Assembly: GCA_002454165.1 (NCBI GenBank)
Contig: DKIG01000043.1
Span: forward strand, 1-23,297
Direction: 5' to 3'
Source of the DNA: Gammaproteobacteria bacterium UBA6724
GTDB taxonomy: Bacteria > Pseudomonadota > Gammaproteobacteria > Pseudomonadales > Azotimanducaceae
Length of the DNA: 23,297 nucleotides
Shown here: positions 1 to 7,534 of the stretch, one piece after another
Numbering within the stretch: the first letter of the stretch is position 1
Layout of the letters: each line of letters begins with the position of its first letter
Made by a program: the position numbers and the translations under genes
Notes under the pieces: model-generated
The model's database searches: none
What the model was told of the DNA's origin: nothing
What the model saw: the letters and a program-made list of their open reading frames with translations, nothing else

Positions 1-20
1 GGGGGGTGGTGGACCTATAC
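1..20 (+). repeat. 20-bp upstream element, copy 1 (hemA side)
   Basis: The first 20 bases of the window, beginning with six G and ending in ACCTATAC, occur again as an exact reverse complement at 23251-23270. Read toward hemA, this copy lies exactly 29 nt upstream of a TACAAT hexamer (50-55). The other copy, read toward rpoD, lies exactly 29 nt upstream of a TATAAT. I saw no third copy in the window. It could be a shared activator or operator site, or one edge of a dispersed repeat. The window starts at its first base, so its true left end is unknown. Confidence 0.6.
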
Positions 21-26
21 AGCATC

Positions 27-55
27 TGTATTCACCGGGTCTGGCGAAGTACAAT
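27..55 (+). promoter_or_regulatory. putative sigma70 promoter for hemA operon
   Basis: TACAAT at 50-55 matches five of six bases of the -10 consensus. A 17-nt spacer places a poor -35 (TGTATT, 27-32) immediately downstream of the 20-bp element at 1-20. A weak -35 with a conserved upstream element would fit an activator-dependent promoter, but that is inference. The predicted transcript would have a leader of roughly 90 nt before the hemA start at 155. Confidence 0.4.
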
Positions 56-154
56 AGACCCTCAGGGCAAGTGTATCAGGCGGGCTGATTCTACTCCCGC
101 TCTTCTATACATGCTTTTCCAAAAAAGGTATGACATCGTCAAGACTGGACTGAC

Positions 155-1426
155 ATGAATTTGCTCATTGTAGGTATCAATCACAAGACTGCTCCGCTTG
201 CCCTCAGGGAAAAGGTCGCCTTCACCCCGGAGCGGTTGGAGGAGGCGCTTAATAGTCTTGTTGACCAGACCGGACTTGCCGAGGCGGCTATTCTGTCTAC
301 CTGTAACAGGACCGAGATTATCACCATCGCTGCTCCCGAGGCGACCGATAACATCAAAGAGTGGCTAGCAGGCTATCAGCAACTAGGACTGGACAGGCTT
401 GAGCCTGCCCTTTACACCAGAATCGGCAAGGATGCCCTGCTCCACGCCCTGAGGGTTGCCTGCGGTTTGGATTCAATGGTCACGGGCGAGCCTCAAATAC
501 TGGGGCAGTTCAAAAACTGCTTCGTGCAGGCGAAAGGCTTCGGCACCCTGGGTCCTGAATTGGAGCATCTTTCCCAGATGGCATTTCGTATTGCCAAGCG
601 GGTGCGCACCGACACCGCCATAGGGGAGAACCCGGTGTCAATGGCGGCGATTTCTATCACCCTTGCGCGGCAACTCTTCACCGACCTTGAACAATGCAAC
701 ATACTTTTGATTGGCGCCGGGGATACTATCAGGTCGGTGAGCCAGCATGTGCATCAGGCGGGTGTCCGCTCTATCACCATCGCCAACCGTACTCTCGCCA
801 ATGCCAAACGGCTGGCGCAGAGTGTTGGTGGGGAGGCAATTGATCTGCTGTCCATTCCTCAGGGGCTAAGTAATGCCGATATGGTCATCACTTCTACGGC
901 ATCACCCCTGCCACTGCTGGGCAAGGGCACTGTGGAAAGGGTGCTGAAAACCCGTCGGCACCAGCCCATTCTGATGGTGGATCTGGCGGTGCCCCGGGAT
1001 ATAGAGCCAGAGGTGGCAGAGCTAAGGGATATTTATCTTTACAGCATTGACGACTTCCAGGACATCATTCACCAGAATTTGAATCAGCGCCAGGTAGCAG
1101 CCGAGGCAGCAGAAGCCATAGTCCTGGCAGAAGCGGACCACTTCAGATCCCGCCAGGCGACCCAAAAAGAGAACCAGACCCTCATCAGGTTCCGGCAGTT
1201 GCATCAGGACATCATGCAACAGGAATTGGCGCGCGCAATTGCCAGATTGCAGAAAGGGGAGGAATCGGAAGCCGTGCTCAGCAGGCTTGCCAATCAACTG
1301 GTCAACAAGATACTGCACAAGCCCAGTGTCGCATTAAAAACAGCCGCCTTTGAAGAGCGGCAGGCGTTATTGGATGCTATAGCCACCATCTATCAACTGA
1401 GCGAGAAAAAAGAGGGACATGAATAA
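155..1426 (+). CDS. hemA: glutamyl-tRNA reductase
   Basis: HemA reduces Glu-tRNA(Glu) with NADPH to glutamate-1-semialdehyde, the first committed step of the C5 tetrapyrrole pathway in the cytoplasm. The 423 residues match the usual length. Visible marks are the N-terminal GINHKTAPLALREK motif, the catalytic Cys50 in STCNRTE, the GEPQILGQ motif near 112-119, an NADPH-binding IGAGDT turn near residue 187 (most homologues have GAGE, so Asp for Glu is a mild change), and a C-terminal helical dimerisation region. The start at 155 puts GINHKT in the standard place; no strong Shine-Dalgarno precedes it. The gene overlaps prfA by 8 bp, the conserved gammaproteobacterial arrangement, so translation is probably coupled. 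Transcription may start at the promoter near 27-55. Confidence 0.97.
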   Translation: MNLLIVGINHKTAPLALREKVAFTPERLEEALNSLVDQTGLAEAAILSTCNRTEIITIAAPEATDNIKEWLAGYQQLGLDRLEPALYTRIGKDALLHALRVACGLDSMVTGEPQILGQFKNCFVQAKGFGTLGPELEHLSQMAFRIAKRVRTDTAIGENPVSMAAISITLARQLFTDLEQCNILLIGAGDTIRSVSQHVHQAGVRSITIANRTLANAKRLAQSVGGEAIDLLSIPQGLSNADMVITSTASPLPLLGKGTVERVLKTRRHQPILMVDLAVPRDIEPEVAELRDIYLYSIDDFQDIIHQNLNQRQVAAEAAEAIVLAEADHFRSRQATQKENQTLIRFRQLHQDIMQQELARAIARLQKGEESEAVLSRLANQLVNKILHKPSVALKTAAFEERQALLDAIATIYQLSEKKEGHE

Positions 1427-2504
1427 ATCACTACAAACGAAATTGGAGTTGCTACTGGAACGGTACGAAGAAGTCGGCGCCCTGCTGGGTGAGGCTGAGA
1501 TCCTTGCCGACCAAAGACGGTTCCGTGCCCTGTCCCAAGAGTATGCCGAGATTGAACCTGTCGTACTCTGCTTCCGGCGCCTTGAGGCAGGTGCCGATGC
1601 TCTCCAGGGTGCCCGTCAATTGCTGGCAGACAAGGACCGAGAAATTCGGGACCTGGCGGCGGTGGAGGTCGCCAGTCTGCAACAACAACTGGACGCAGAT
1701 AACAACACTCTGCAACAACTCCTGGTCCCCAAGGATCCGCATGACGGGGGTAATGCCTTCCTTGAAGTCCGGGCAGGGACCGGGGGTGATGAAGCCGCGA
1801 TATTTGCCGGAGACCTCTTCCGGATGTATAGCCGCTACGCCGAGATGCAGCACTGGACTATGGAGATACTCATTGAGAGACCCGGCGAACAGGGCGGCTT
1901 CAAGGAGATCATCGCCAGGGTCAAGGGCAAGGATGTCTATGGAAAGATGAAATTTGAATCCGGCATTCACCGGGTGCAACGGATTCCCCAGACGGAATCC
2001 CAGGGGCGGATCCATACCTCCGCCTGTACCGTTGTCCTGCTACCAGAAATTGACACCATTGATGCCATAGAGATAGAAAAAAGTGATCTGAGAGTGGATA
2101 CCTATCGCGCCTCCGGGGCGGGCGGGCAGCATGTCAACAAGACGGATTCCGCGGTGCGATTGACCCACCTCCCCACGGGCCTGGTCGTGGAATGTCAGGA
2201 CGAAAGATCGCAACACAAGAACAGAGCCCGTGCCATGAGCCTGCTCGCCGCTAAACTGCTTGACAAGTCCAGGACCGAGCAGCGGACTGAGCAGGCCGAG
2301 ACGCGGCGAAACCTTGTGGGTAGTGGCGACCGGTCTGAAAAAATTCGGACCTATAATTTCCCCGCCGGCAGGGTTACCGACCATCGCATCAATCTCACCC
2401 TGCATCGCTTGCCGCAGATCATGAGCGGCGATCTGGGTGCCATCATTGAGCAACTGGCGGTTGAACATCAGGCTGATCTGTTGCGCTGCCTTGATACGGC
2501 TTGA
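1419..2504 (+). CDS. prfA: peptide chain release factor 1 (RF1)
   Basis: RF1 recognises UAA and UAG stop codons in the ribosomal A site and triggers peptidyl-tRNA hydrolysis. The 361-residue length is typical. The catalytic GGQ is at 235-237 in the RASGAGGQHVNK signature. The codon-reading PxT tripeptide is at 190-192 and reads PQT, where E. coli has PAT; the outer Pro and Thr are kept. RIHTSACTV follows, as expected for RF1 rather than RF2. The ATG at 1419 sits 6 nt after AGAGGG inside the end of hemA, a convincing Shine-Dalgarno. The next gene, prmC, begins 1 nt after this stop codon and encodes the methylase for the GGQ glutamine. Confidence 0.97.
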   Translation: MNKSLQTKLELLLERYEEVGALLGEAEILADQRRFRALSQEYAEIEPVVLCFRRLEAGADALQGARQLLADKDREIRDLAAVEVASLQQQLDADNNTLQQLLVPKDPHDGGNAFLEVRAGTGGDEAAIFAGDLFRMYSRYAEMQHWTMEILIERPGEQGGFKEIIARVKGKDVYGKMKFESGIHRVQRIPQTESQGRIHTSACTVVLLPEIDTIDAIEIEKSDLRVDTYRASGAGGQHVNKTDSAVRLTHLPTGLVVECQDERSQHKNRARAMSLLAAKLLDKSRTEQRTEQAETRRNLVGSGDRSEKIRTYNFPAGRVTDHRINLTLHRLPQIMSGDLGAIIEQLAVEHQADLLRCLDTA

Positions 2505-2505
2505 G

Positions 2506-3330
2506 ATGCTCTACTCAATTGAACTGGCACTGTCACATGCCCGGACTCTGGAGGCAGTGTCCGATACGCCGCAACTTGACTGTCAACTGCTTCTGGCGCA
2601 TCTTCTTCAGACGCGGCGCGAATGGTTGCTTGCCCACGGCGAGCATCCACTTGCCCAACATGAACAGGCATCTTTCACCCGCCTAATCAACCGCAGGCGG
2701 ATAGGTGAATCGGTTGCCGGGATCATCGGCAGAAAAGAATTCTGGAAGCGCAGTTTCAAAGTGTCCGCCGCAACCCTGATACCCAGACCCGCAACGGAAT
2801 TGCTCGTGGATACCCTGCTGAGCCGCTTCTCTCAAGAGCCGCTCAGACTGGTGGACCTGGGTACCGGTGCTGGCAACATTGTCATCAGCCTTGCTGCCGA
2901 GAGACCTGCATGGCAACTATTCGGCCTGGAAAAGAGTCTATCTAGTTTGGAGATTGCCCGGGAGAATGGCAAGGAGTTTGCCCAGATCGCCTGGCTAGCT
3001 GGCTCCTGGTGTGCCAGCCTGGCGCCTGAGTCAATGGACATAGTCGTCAGCAATCCACCCTATGTGCGCAGCGGCGACAGTCAGACTTTCAGGCGCCTGG
3101 CTTTTGAACCCGCGATGGCATTGAAGGCGGGCGTCTCTGGGCTTGATGCTATTCGTATCATTGTGTCCCAGGGCTTTGATTGTCTTAAGCCTGCCGGGCA
3201 TATCCTCATTGAACATGGCAATGACCAGCAGGAAGAAGTCTGTCAACTTTTGCAGCAGGCGGGCTTCTCGGAGATTGAAACTTTCCGTGACCTGCAAAAT
3301 ATCAATCGGGCGGTCATGGCAATCAAATAA
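2506..3330 (+). CDS. prmC: release factor glutamine methyltransferase
   Basis: PrmC (HemK) transfers a methyl group from S-adenosylmethionine to the glutamine of the GGQ motif of RF1 and RF2. The frame is open from 2437, but the ATG at 2506, directly after the prfA stop, gives a 274-residue protein of family length; the upstream ATG would lie inside prfA and add 23 unrelated residues. Numbered from 2506, the SAM-binding DLGTGAG is at 117-123 and the substrate-binding NPPY at 183-186, followed by a normal Rossmann C-terminal half. The usual IPRPDTE signature reads IPRPATE, an Asp-to-Ala change. Its place after prfA fits its substrate. Confidence 0.95.
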   Translation: MLYSIELALSHARTLEAVSDTPQLDCQLLLAHLLQTRREWLLAHGEHPLAQHEQASFTRLINRRRIGESVAGIIGRKEFWKRSFKVSAATLIPRPATELLVDTLLSRFSQEPLRLVDLGTGAGNIVISLAAERPAWQLFGLEKSLSSLEIARENGKEFAQIAWLAGSWCASLAPESMDIVVSNPPYVRSGDSQTFRRLAFEPAMALKAGVSGLDAIRIIVSQGFDCLKPAGHILIEHGNDQQEEVCQLLQQAGFSEIETFRDLQNINRAVMAIK

Positions 3331-3336
3331 CTCGTT

Positions 3337-4098
3337 ATGGACGATACTCAACTTCTACGCTACGCACGACATATCATGCTACCGGAGATTGATATAGCGG
3401 GGCAGGAACAACTGCTCGCCGCCCGGGTCCTGGTCATCGGACTTGGTGGCCTGGGCAGTCCCGTTGCCCTATATCTTGCGGCAGCCGGTGTTGGCAGTCT
3501 GGTCCTGGCTGATTTTGATACTGTGGATTTATCAAACTTGCAGCGGCAGATCATCCACAGCACACCCGACCTGGGCGAACAAAAAGTAGCCTCGGCACGC
3601 AACAGTCTTCTGGCAATCAATCCCGATGTCCAGATCACCAGCATCGCCGCCAGGTTGACACCGGACGAGATTCGGCGGGAAGTTGAGGCGGCCGATATCG
3701 TGGTTGACTGTACGGATAACTTTGCGGTGCGATACGCCATCAATGAAGCCTGCTGGCACACTGGCACGCGGCTGGTGTCAGGTGCCGCCATTCGCTTTGA
3801 GGGGCAGTTGTTGGTGATTGACCCTGGCCTGCCGGATTCTCCCTGCTATCGCTGTCTCTATCAGGAAGCACCGGATACCGAGTTGGACTGCGCCACGACC
3901 GGCATAGCGGCACCGGTCGTTGGCACCATAGGGACCCTTCAGGCATTGGAAGTTATCAAATTGCTCCTCGGTATCGGTGAGTCCCTGGTGGGGTATCTGC
4001 TGACTTTTGACGCCAAATATATGCTGTGGCAAAAATTGAAACTGCCCAAAAACCCTGGCTGCCAGGTCTGTGGACAGCAGCCGTCTGACGGCGTCTAG
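3337..4098 (+). CDS. moeB: MoeB/ThiF/HesA-family adenylyltransferase
   Basis: Enzymes of this E1-like family adenylate the C-terminal glycine of a small sulfur-carrier protein (MoaD or ThiS) for molybdopterin or thiazole synthesis. The 253 residues contain the nucleotide-binding GLGGLG (35-40) followed by SP, an acidic ADFD stretch (58-61), NLQRQIIH (67-74), CTDN (125-128), a zinc-binding pair of CxxC motifs (C170/C173 and C242/C245), and C185 before the GIAAPVVGTIGTLQALE signature. There is no C-terminal rhodanese domain. No moaD or thiS is nearby, so MoeB versus ThiF cannot be settled; moeB is chosen because this gene commonly follows prmC in gammaproteobacteria. It starts 6 nt after prmC and its TAG stop overlaps the lipA stop on the opposite strand through the palindrome CTAG. 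Confidence 0.88.
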   Translation: MDDTQLLRYARHIMLPEIDIAGQEQLLAARVLVIGLGGLGSPVALYLAAAGVGSLVLADFDTVDLSNLQRQIIHSTPDLGEQKVASARNSLLAINPDVQITSIAARLTPDEIRREVEAADIVVDCTDNFAVRYAINEACWHTGTRLVSGAAIRFEGQLLVIDPGLPDSPCYRCLYQEAPDTELDCATTGIAAPVVGTIGTLQALEVIKLLLGIGESLVGYLLTFDAKYMLWQKLKLPKNPGCQVCGQQPSDGV

Positions 4099-5066
4099 CC
4101 GGGACTGCTCTGGGGTAAGAAATCGCCAGCAATCTGGAGGTCTGCATGATAGGAGGATCTGACCAGGGGACCACTGGCAACCTGACGGAAGCCCAGCGCC
4201 TTGGCGATTTTCGCTAAGTGGACAAATTCGTCCGGGGGCACGAAACGCACCACCGCCAGATGCTCCCGGCTTGGTTGCAGGTATTGCCCGAGGGTCAGCA
4301 TGTCCACCTGATGTCGCCGGAGGTCCGCCATCACGTCAATCACCTCGTCAGTCTCTTCCCCCAGACCCAGCATGAGTCCAGACTTGGTGGGTAGGGCGGG
4401 GTTACGGCGCTTGTATTCCAGCAGGAGGCGGAGAGACCAGGCATAACTGGCACCGGGTCGGACCTGGCGGTATAGCCTGGGCACCGTCTCCAGGTTGTGG
4501 TTAAAAACATCCGGTGGGGTTTCGGTAAGTCTGGCGATGGCGATTTCCATACGACCCCGAAAATCAGGCACCAGCACCTCAATCCTTGTGTCCGGGTTTA
4601 GTCGCCGTATTGCCTTGATACATTTAGAAAAATGCCCAGCGCCGCTGTCCTTCAGGTCATCGCGGTCCACTGAGGTAACCACTAGATACTCCAGACCCAT
4701 TTCCGCCACGGCTTCTGCAAGTTGCTGCGGCTCTCCTCTGTCCAGCGGATTAGGGCTACCGTGGGCGACATCACAAAAGGGGCAGCGTCTGGTACAGATG
4801 TCGCCCATGATCATAAAGGTTGCCGTCCCCTGGGAAAAACATTCCGCCAAATTGGGGCAACTGGCTTCTTCGCAGACCGAGACAAGTTTCCGTCGCCGAA
4901 GAATTGTTTTGATCCTGTCTATCCTGGGGTTGGCGGGGATTTTTACCCGTATCCAGGGCGGCTTCTTTTTGGGTGATGTCGTGGGGATGACCTTGATGGG
5001 GATGCGTCTCACCTTGTCCGCGCCGCGTAACTTTTCTCCGAGTACAAGTCGGTTCTTATTGGTCAT
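4095..5066 (-). CDS. lipA: lipoyl synthase (radical SAM)
   Basis: LipA inserts two sulfur atoms at C6 and C8 of octanoyl groups attached to lipoyl domains. The 323-residue protein carries the auxiliary-cluster cysteines C65, C70 and C76 (CEEASCPNLAEC), the radical-SAM cluster cysteines C91, C95 and C98 (CTRRCPFC), and the C-terminal RSSYHA (about 303-308), whose serine ligates the auxiliary cluster in known structures. The ATG at 5066 gives the standard N-terminus, but no clear Shine-Dalgarno is visible. A 10-nt copy of its start region lies 13 nt upstream and opens a 7-codon reading frame in another frame. Unlike many relatives, lipA is not directly behind lipB: a plus-strand gene lies between them, so it probably has its own promoter. 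Confidence 0.96.
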   Translation of the reverse strand: MTNKNRLVLGEKLRGADKVRRIPIKVIPTTSPKKKPPWIRVKIPANPRIDRIKTILRRRKLVSVCEEASCPNLAECFSQGTATFMIMGDICTRRCPFCDVAHGSPNPLDRGEPQQLAEAVAEMGLEYLVVTSVDRDDLKDSGAGHFSKCIKAIRRLNPDTRIEVLVPDFRGRMEIAIARLTETPPDVFNHNLETVPRLYRQVRPGASYAWSLRLLLEYKRRNPALPTKSGLMLGLGEETDEVIDVMADLRRHQVDMLTLGQYLQPSREHLAVVRFVPPDEFVHLAKIAKALGFRQVASGPLVRSSYHADLQIAGDFLPQSSPG

Positions 5067-5199
5067 GGCTATTGGTCATGGAGACACTGACTCTGGCGAG
5101 GTGATGGGGCAGGAAGGAAACCAAGCAAGACATTTGATGTCAAGCACAACAGTCTTTTCCTACCCCCTAAGCAGTCATTTCCCATATTGTATTGGCAAT

Positions 5200-5224
5200 A
5201 AAAAAATGCTCTACTCTCAGCATT
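5200..5224 (-). terminator. possible minus-strand intrinsic terminator between lipB and lipA
   Basis: On the minus strand, AATGCT and AGCATT (5219-5224 and 5205-5210) form a 6-bp stem with an 8-nt loop, followed directly by a run of U from the plus-strand A tract at 5200-5206. The stem is AT-rich and short, so activity is uncertain. If real, it would stop read-through from the long proA-to-lipB run before lipA. Confidence 0.35.
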
Positions 5225-5247
5225 CAGTAGCTTAGAAAACAGACGCT

Positions 5248-5559
5248 ATGGCACTGTTTGCATTCAACACCCACAAGGCCGTGAAGATGCTCACCAAGGC
5301 GGGCGCCGACGAGGCACTGGCTGAAGCCATGGTTACCACCTTTGGCGAGGTATTAGGCGAAGACATAGCGACCAAGGATGACCTGAAACATCTTGAACAA
5401 CGTCTGGGCGCGCGTATGGATGGCATGGAACAGAACATGATAAACATGGAACAGCGCATGATGCAGAACATGGTAAACATTGAACAGCGGATGACGATTC
5501 GCCTCGGCGGTATGATTGCCCTCGGCATCGGTGTCCTCGCCGTCGTGGATACTCTGTAG
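5248..5559 (+). CDS. DUF1640-like coiled-coil membrane protein
   Basis: A 103-residue protein of unknown function. The start MALFAFNTHKAVKML, the ATKDDLKHLEQRL segment (41-53), a coiled coil, and a terminal hydrophobic helix beginning with TIRLGG (83-88) are the usual layout of small bacterial DUF1640 proteins, which are tail-anchored membrane proteins. Residues 63-83 contain two consecutive 11-residue copies, QNMINMEQRMM and QNMVNIEQRMT, a hendecad repeat rich in Met and Gln; at DNA level, 31 nt at 5431-5461 recur at 5464-5494 with three mismatches. The transmembrane span is about 84-103 with the C-terminus out or in the membrane. It lies alone on the plus strand between lipA and lipB, with no strong Shine-Dalgarno. 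The open frame on the opposite strand is taken as a shadow. No function is claimed. Confidence 0.75.
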   Translation: MALFAFNTHKAVKMLTKAGADEALAEAMVTTFGEVLGEDIATKDDLKHLEQRLGARMDGMEQNMINMEQRMMQNMVNIEQRMTIRLGGMIALGIGVLAVVDTL

Positions 5560-5643
5560 TAGTTTAAGATATTGATCCTGGCATGCACCTATTGTCCTGA
5601 AGAAATTTGGGATGAATTGAATCCGTCATTCCCTAGGTTCCTG

Positions 5644-6318
5644 TCATGTTGGTGCTTTTATATGAGAATCGCGTATCTGAGAATCGCGAATTGATTCATA
5701 GCCGAATTGCTCCGCCAACCGAGCAATAATCTGTTGCGATATCTGCAACATAGGTGTCTGAACACCCAGGGTCCTGAGGTCGGTCACCCTCAGACCGGGA
5801 TTGCCACAGGGGTTAATCTGTGAAAATGGCGACAGATCCATGTCCACATTCACACTGAGGCCGTGGTAACTTCTGCCGCGGCGTATCCGCAACCCCAGCG
5901 AAGCCACTTTCGCACCTGCCACATAGACCCCGGGACCAAGCCGGTCAGGCGCGCCAGATACACCCTGCTCAGCCAAGAATGCCAGGACGGCATTTTCTAT
6001 TCCAGACACCAACCCCCGGACACTGAGCTGCAAACGCCGAATATCTAGCAATAGATAGACCACTAGTTGCCCCGGGCCATGGTAGGTCACCTGCCCTCCC
6101 CTATCGGTCCTGATGACGGGGATCTTGTCCAGCACTAATAGATGTTCAGGCTTGCCCGCCGAGCCCAGAGTGAATACCGGCGGATGTTGTAATACCCAGA
6201 TTTCATCAAGAGATTGCGGGTTTCTTTGGGCAACAAATGCTTTCATTGCCTCCCAGACAGGGACATAGGGTTGCGTACCCAGATGCCTCACCAGAAGTTC
6301 CCGGGGCATCGTCATCAT
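5644..6318 (-). CDS. lipB: octanoyl-[ACP]:protein N-octanoyltransferase
   Basis: LipB moves octanoyl from acyl carrier protein to the lipoyl domains of pyruvate and 2-oxoglutarate dehydrogenases and the glycine cleavage H protein, making the substrate for LipA. In 224 residues it shows RGGQVTYHGPGQLV (73-86, His80), the catalytic Lys137 in GAKVASLG, and the catalytic Cys171 in INPCG. The start codon overlaps the dacA stop as ATGA, which favours the first of three nearby Met codons and suggests coupled translation. The C-terminus carries a short hydrophilic tail with repeated IRDS units, produced by an 11-bp direct repeat (5663-5673 and 5678-5688, period 15 nt). The tail is outside the conserved fold and probably dispensable. 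Confidence 0.96.
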   Translation of the reverse strand: MMTMPRELLVRHLGTQPYVPVWEAMKAFVAQRNPQSLDEIWVLQHPPVFTLGSAGKPEHLLVLDKIPVIRTDRGGQVTYHGPGQLVVYLLLDIRRLQLSVRGLVSGIENAVLAFLAEQGVSGAPDRLGPGVYVAGAKVASLGLRIRRGRSYHGLSVNVDMDLSPFSQINPCGNPGLRVTDLRTLGVQTPMLQISQQIIARLAEQFGYESIRDSQIRDSHIKAPT

Positions 6319-7517
6319 GGGACTGCCAGAGGTTCTCCGTCTGTCAGTTTCAAGACAAACAGGCTAACTGCATCCCGGACACGGTTGACCCAGTTGGACG
6401 CTGGCACGCTATCCAATGCCTGCATAGGTATAGCAATGTCCTCGCCCTGGGCATCAGGCAATATCACCTTCAGGCTACCCAGTGCATCGCCCTTCTCCAG
6501 GGGCGCGTGAATTTCCTCCTGTATGTTGATCTCAATGGTCATTTCATTCCTGGAGCCTTTGGGAATCGTGACTACCAGGGCACGCTCCAAACCGAGTTGA
6601 ACTGAAGCCGCCTTGCCACCCCAGACCCTCACCTCCTGCAGAGATTCTTGTGCCCGGAAGAGCTCAGCCGTTTCAAAATATCTGAAGCCGTAGCTGAGTA
6701 GTTGCCGCGTCTCGGTAAGCCGGACCTGCTCCGACCTTGCCCCCATCACCACGGATACCAGACGCGTCTTGCCTCGTTTGGCTGAAGCTATCAAACAATA
6801 ACCGGCGGCTTTCGTATATCCCGTCTTGACACCGTCAACCGCGTCATCTCGCCAGAGCAATCGGTTTCGGTTAGGTTGCTTGATGTTGTTATAGGTGAAC
6901 TGTCTCTCGGAATAGAGGCCGTAGATTTGGGGAAAGCGGTTGATCTGGGCGATGGTCAGCCTGGCCAGGTCCCGCGCCGTCGTGAAATGCTTGTCATCCG
7001 GCAAGCCCGTGGCATTGACGAAGTGGGTGTCCTTCATACCCAGTTGTCGGGCATATTGCAGCATCAGATCCACAAAGGCACTTTCGCTACCTGCCGTGTG
7101 CTCCGCAAGTGCCACGCTGGCATCGTTCCCGGACTGGATGATGATCCCGCGTAACAGATCTTCAAGACTGACTTTGGTGCCTTCCCTGATGAACATTCTG
7201 GAGCCTTCCGTCCGCCACGCCTTGACGCTCACCTCCACTTTATCGTCCAAAGAGATGCTACCCCGCTCAATTTCGGCGGCGGCGACATAGGCTGTCATGA
7301 TTTTGGTCAGGCTAGCGGGCGGCAACTGCTGCTCTGCATTGAATTCCACTAGCACCGTGCCGGTGCTGGCATCCATCAGCAAGTAGCCAGGGGCTGATAA
7401 CCGGGGCGGCGCTGGGATAATCACCTTCTCTGCCAGGCTGGTGTCAATCAGACTCAGCAGAAAGGCGCCGAGAAATATCTGCCGTAACATTGTCACTGAC
7501 CTGCACAGGTATATCAT
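6315..7517 (-). CDS. dacA: D-alanyl-D-alanine carboxypeptidase (PBP5/6 type)
   Basis: A low-molecular-weight penicillin-binding protein that removes the terminal D-Ala from peptidoglycan pentapeptides in the periplasm. The 400-residue precursor has a signal peptide (about 1-29, cleavage likely after SLA). The SxxK motif SLTK is at 69-72, SGN at 129-131 and KTG at 231-233. A beta-rich C-terminal domain and a final amphipathic helix (about 374-392) for membrane association follow, as in PBP5. The ATG at 7517 is preceded by GGGAGA 5 nt upstream, preferred over the internal ATG at 7490. It starts 17 nt after rlpA and overlaps lipB by 4 bp. The small DUF493 gene that commonly sits between dacA and lipB is missing. 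Confidence 0.96.
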   Translation of the reverse strand: MIYLCRSVTMLRQIFLGAFLLSLIDTSLAEKVIIPAPPRLSAPGYLLMDASTGTVLVEFNAEQQLPPASLTKIMTAYVAAAEIERGSISLDDKVEVSVKAWRTEGSRMFIREGTKVSLEDLLRGIIIQSGNDASVALAEHTAGSESAFVDLMLQYARQLGMKDTHFVNATGLPDDKHFTTARDLARLTIAQINRFPQIYGLYSERQFTYNNIKQPNRNRLLWRDDAVDGVKTGYTKAAGYCLIASAKRGKTRLVSVVMGARSEQVRLTETRQLLSYGFRYFETAELFRAQESLQEVRVWGGKAASVQLGLERALVVTIPKGSRNEMTIEINIQEEIHAPLEKGDALGSLKVILPDAQGEDIAIPMQALDSVPASNWVNRVRDAVSLFVLKLTDGEPLAVP

Positions 7518-7534
7518 CTTGTCTCCCTTTTTGT

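Noticed and set aside
4495..5235. Long plus-strand open frame (246 codons) opposite lipA
   Set aside because: It is antisense to a lipA with all catalytic cysteines intact, has no recognisable domain, and its composition follows the complement of lipA codons.
5232..5588. Minus-strand frame (118 codons) opposite the DUF1640-like gene
   Set aside because: The plus-strand frame has the family layout (N-terminal motif, coiled coil, terminal helix). The minus frame is Met/Arg/Cys-rich low-complexity sequence from the reverse of the hendecad repeat.
5609..5633. Imperfect hairpin GGGATGA/TCATTCCC between the DUF1640-like gene and lipB
   Set aside because: It sits where a bidirectional terminator would be expected, but it has a bulge and no U run on either strand, so it is not called.
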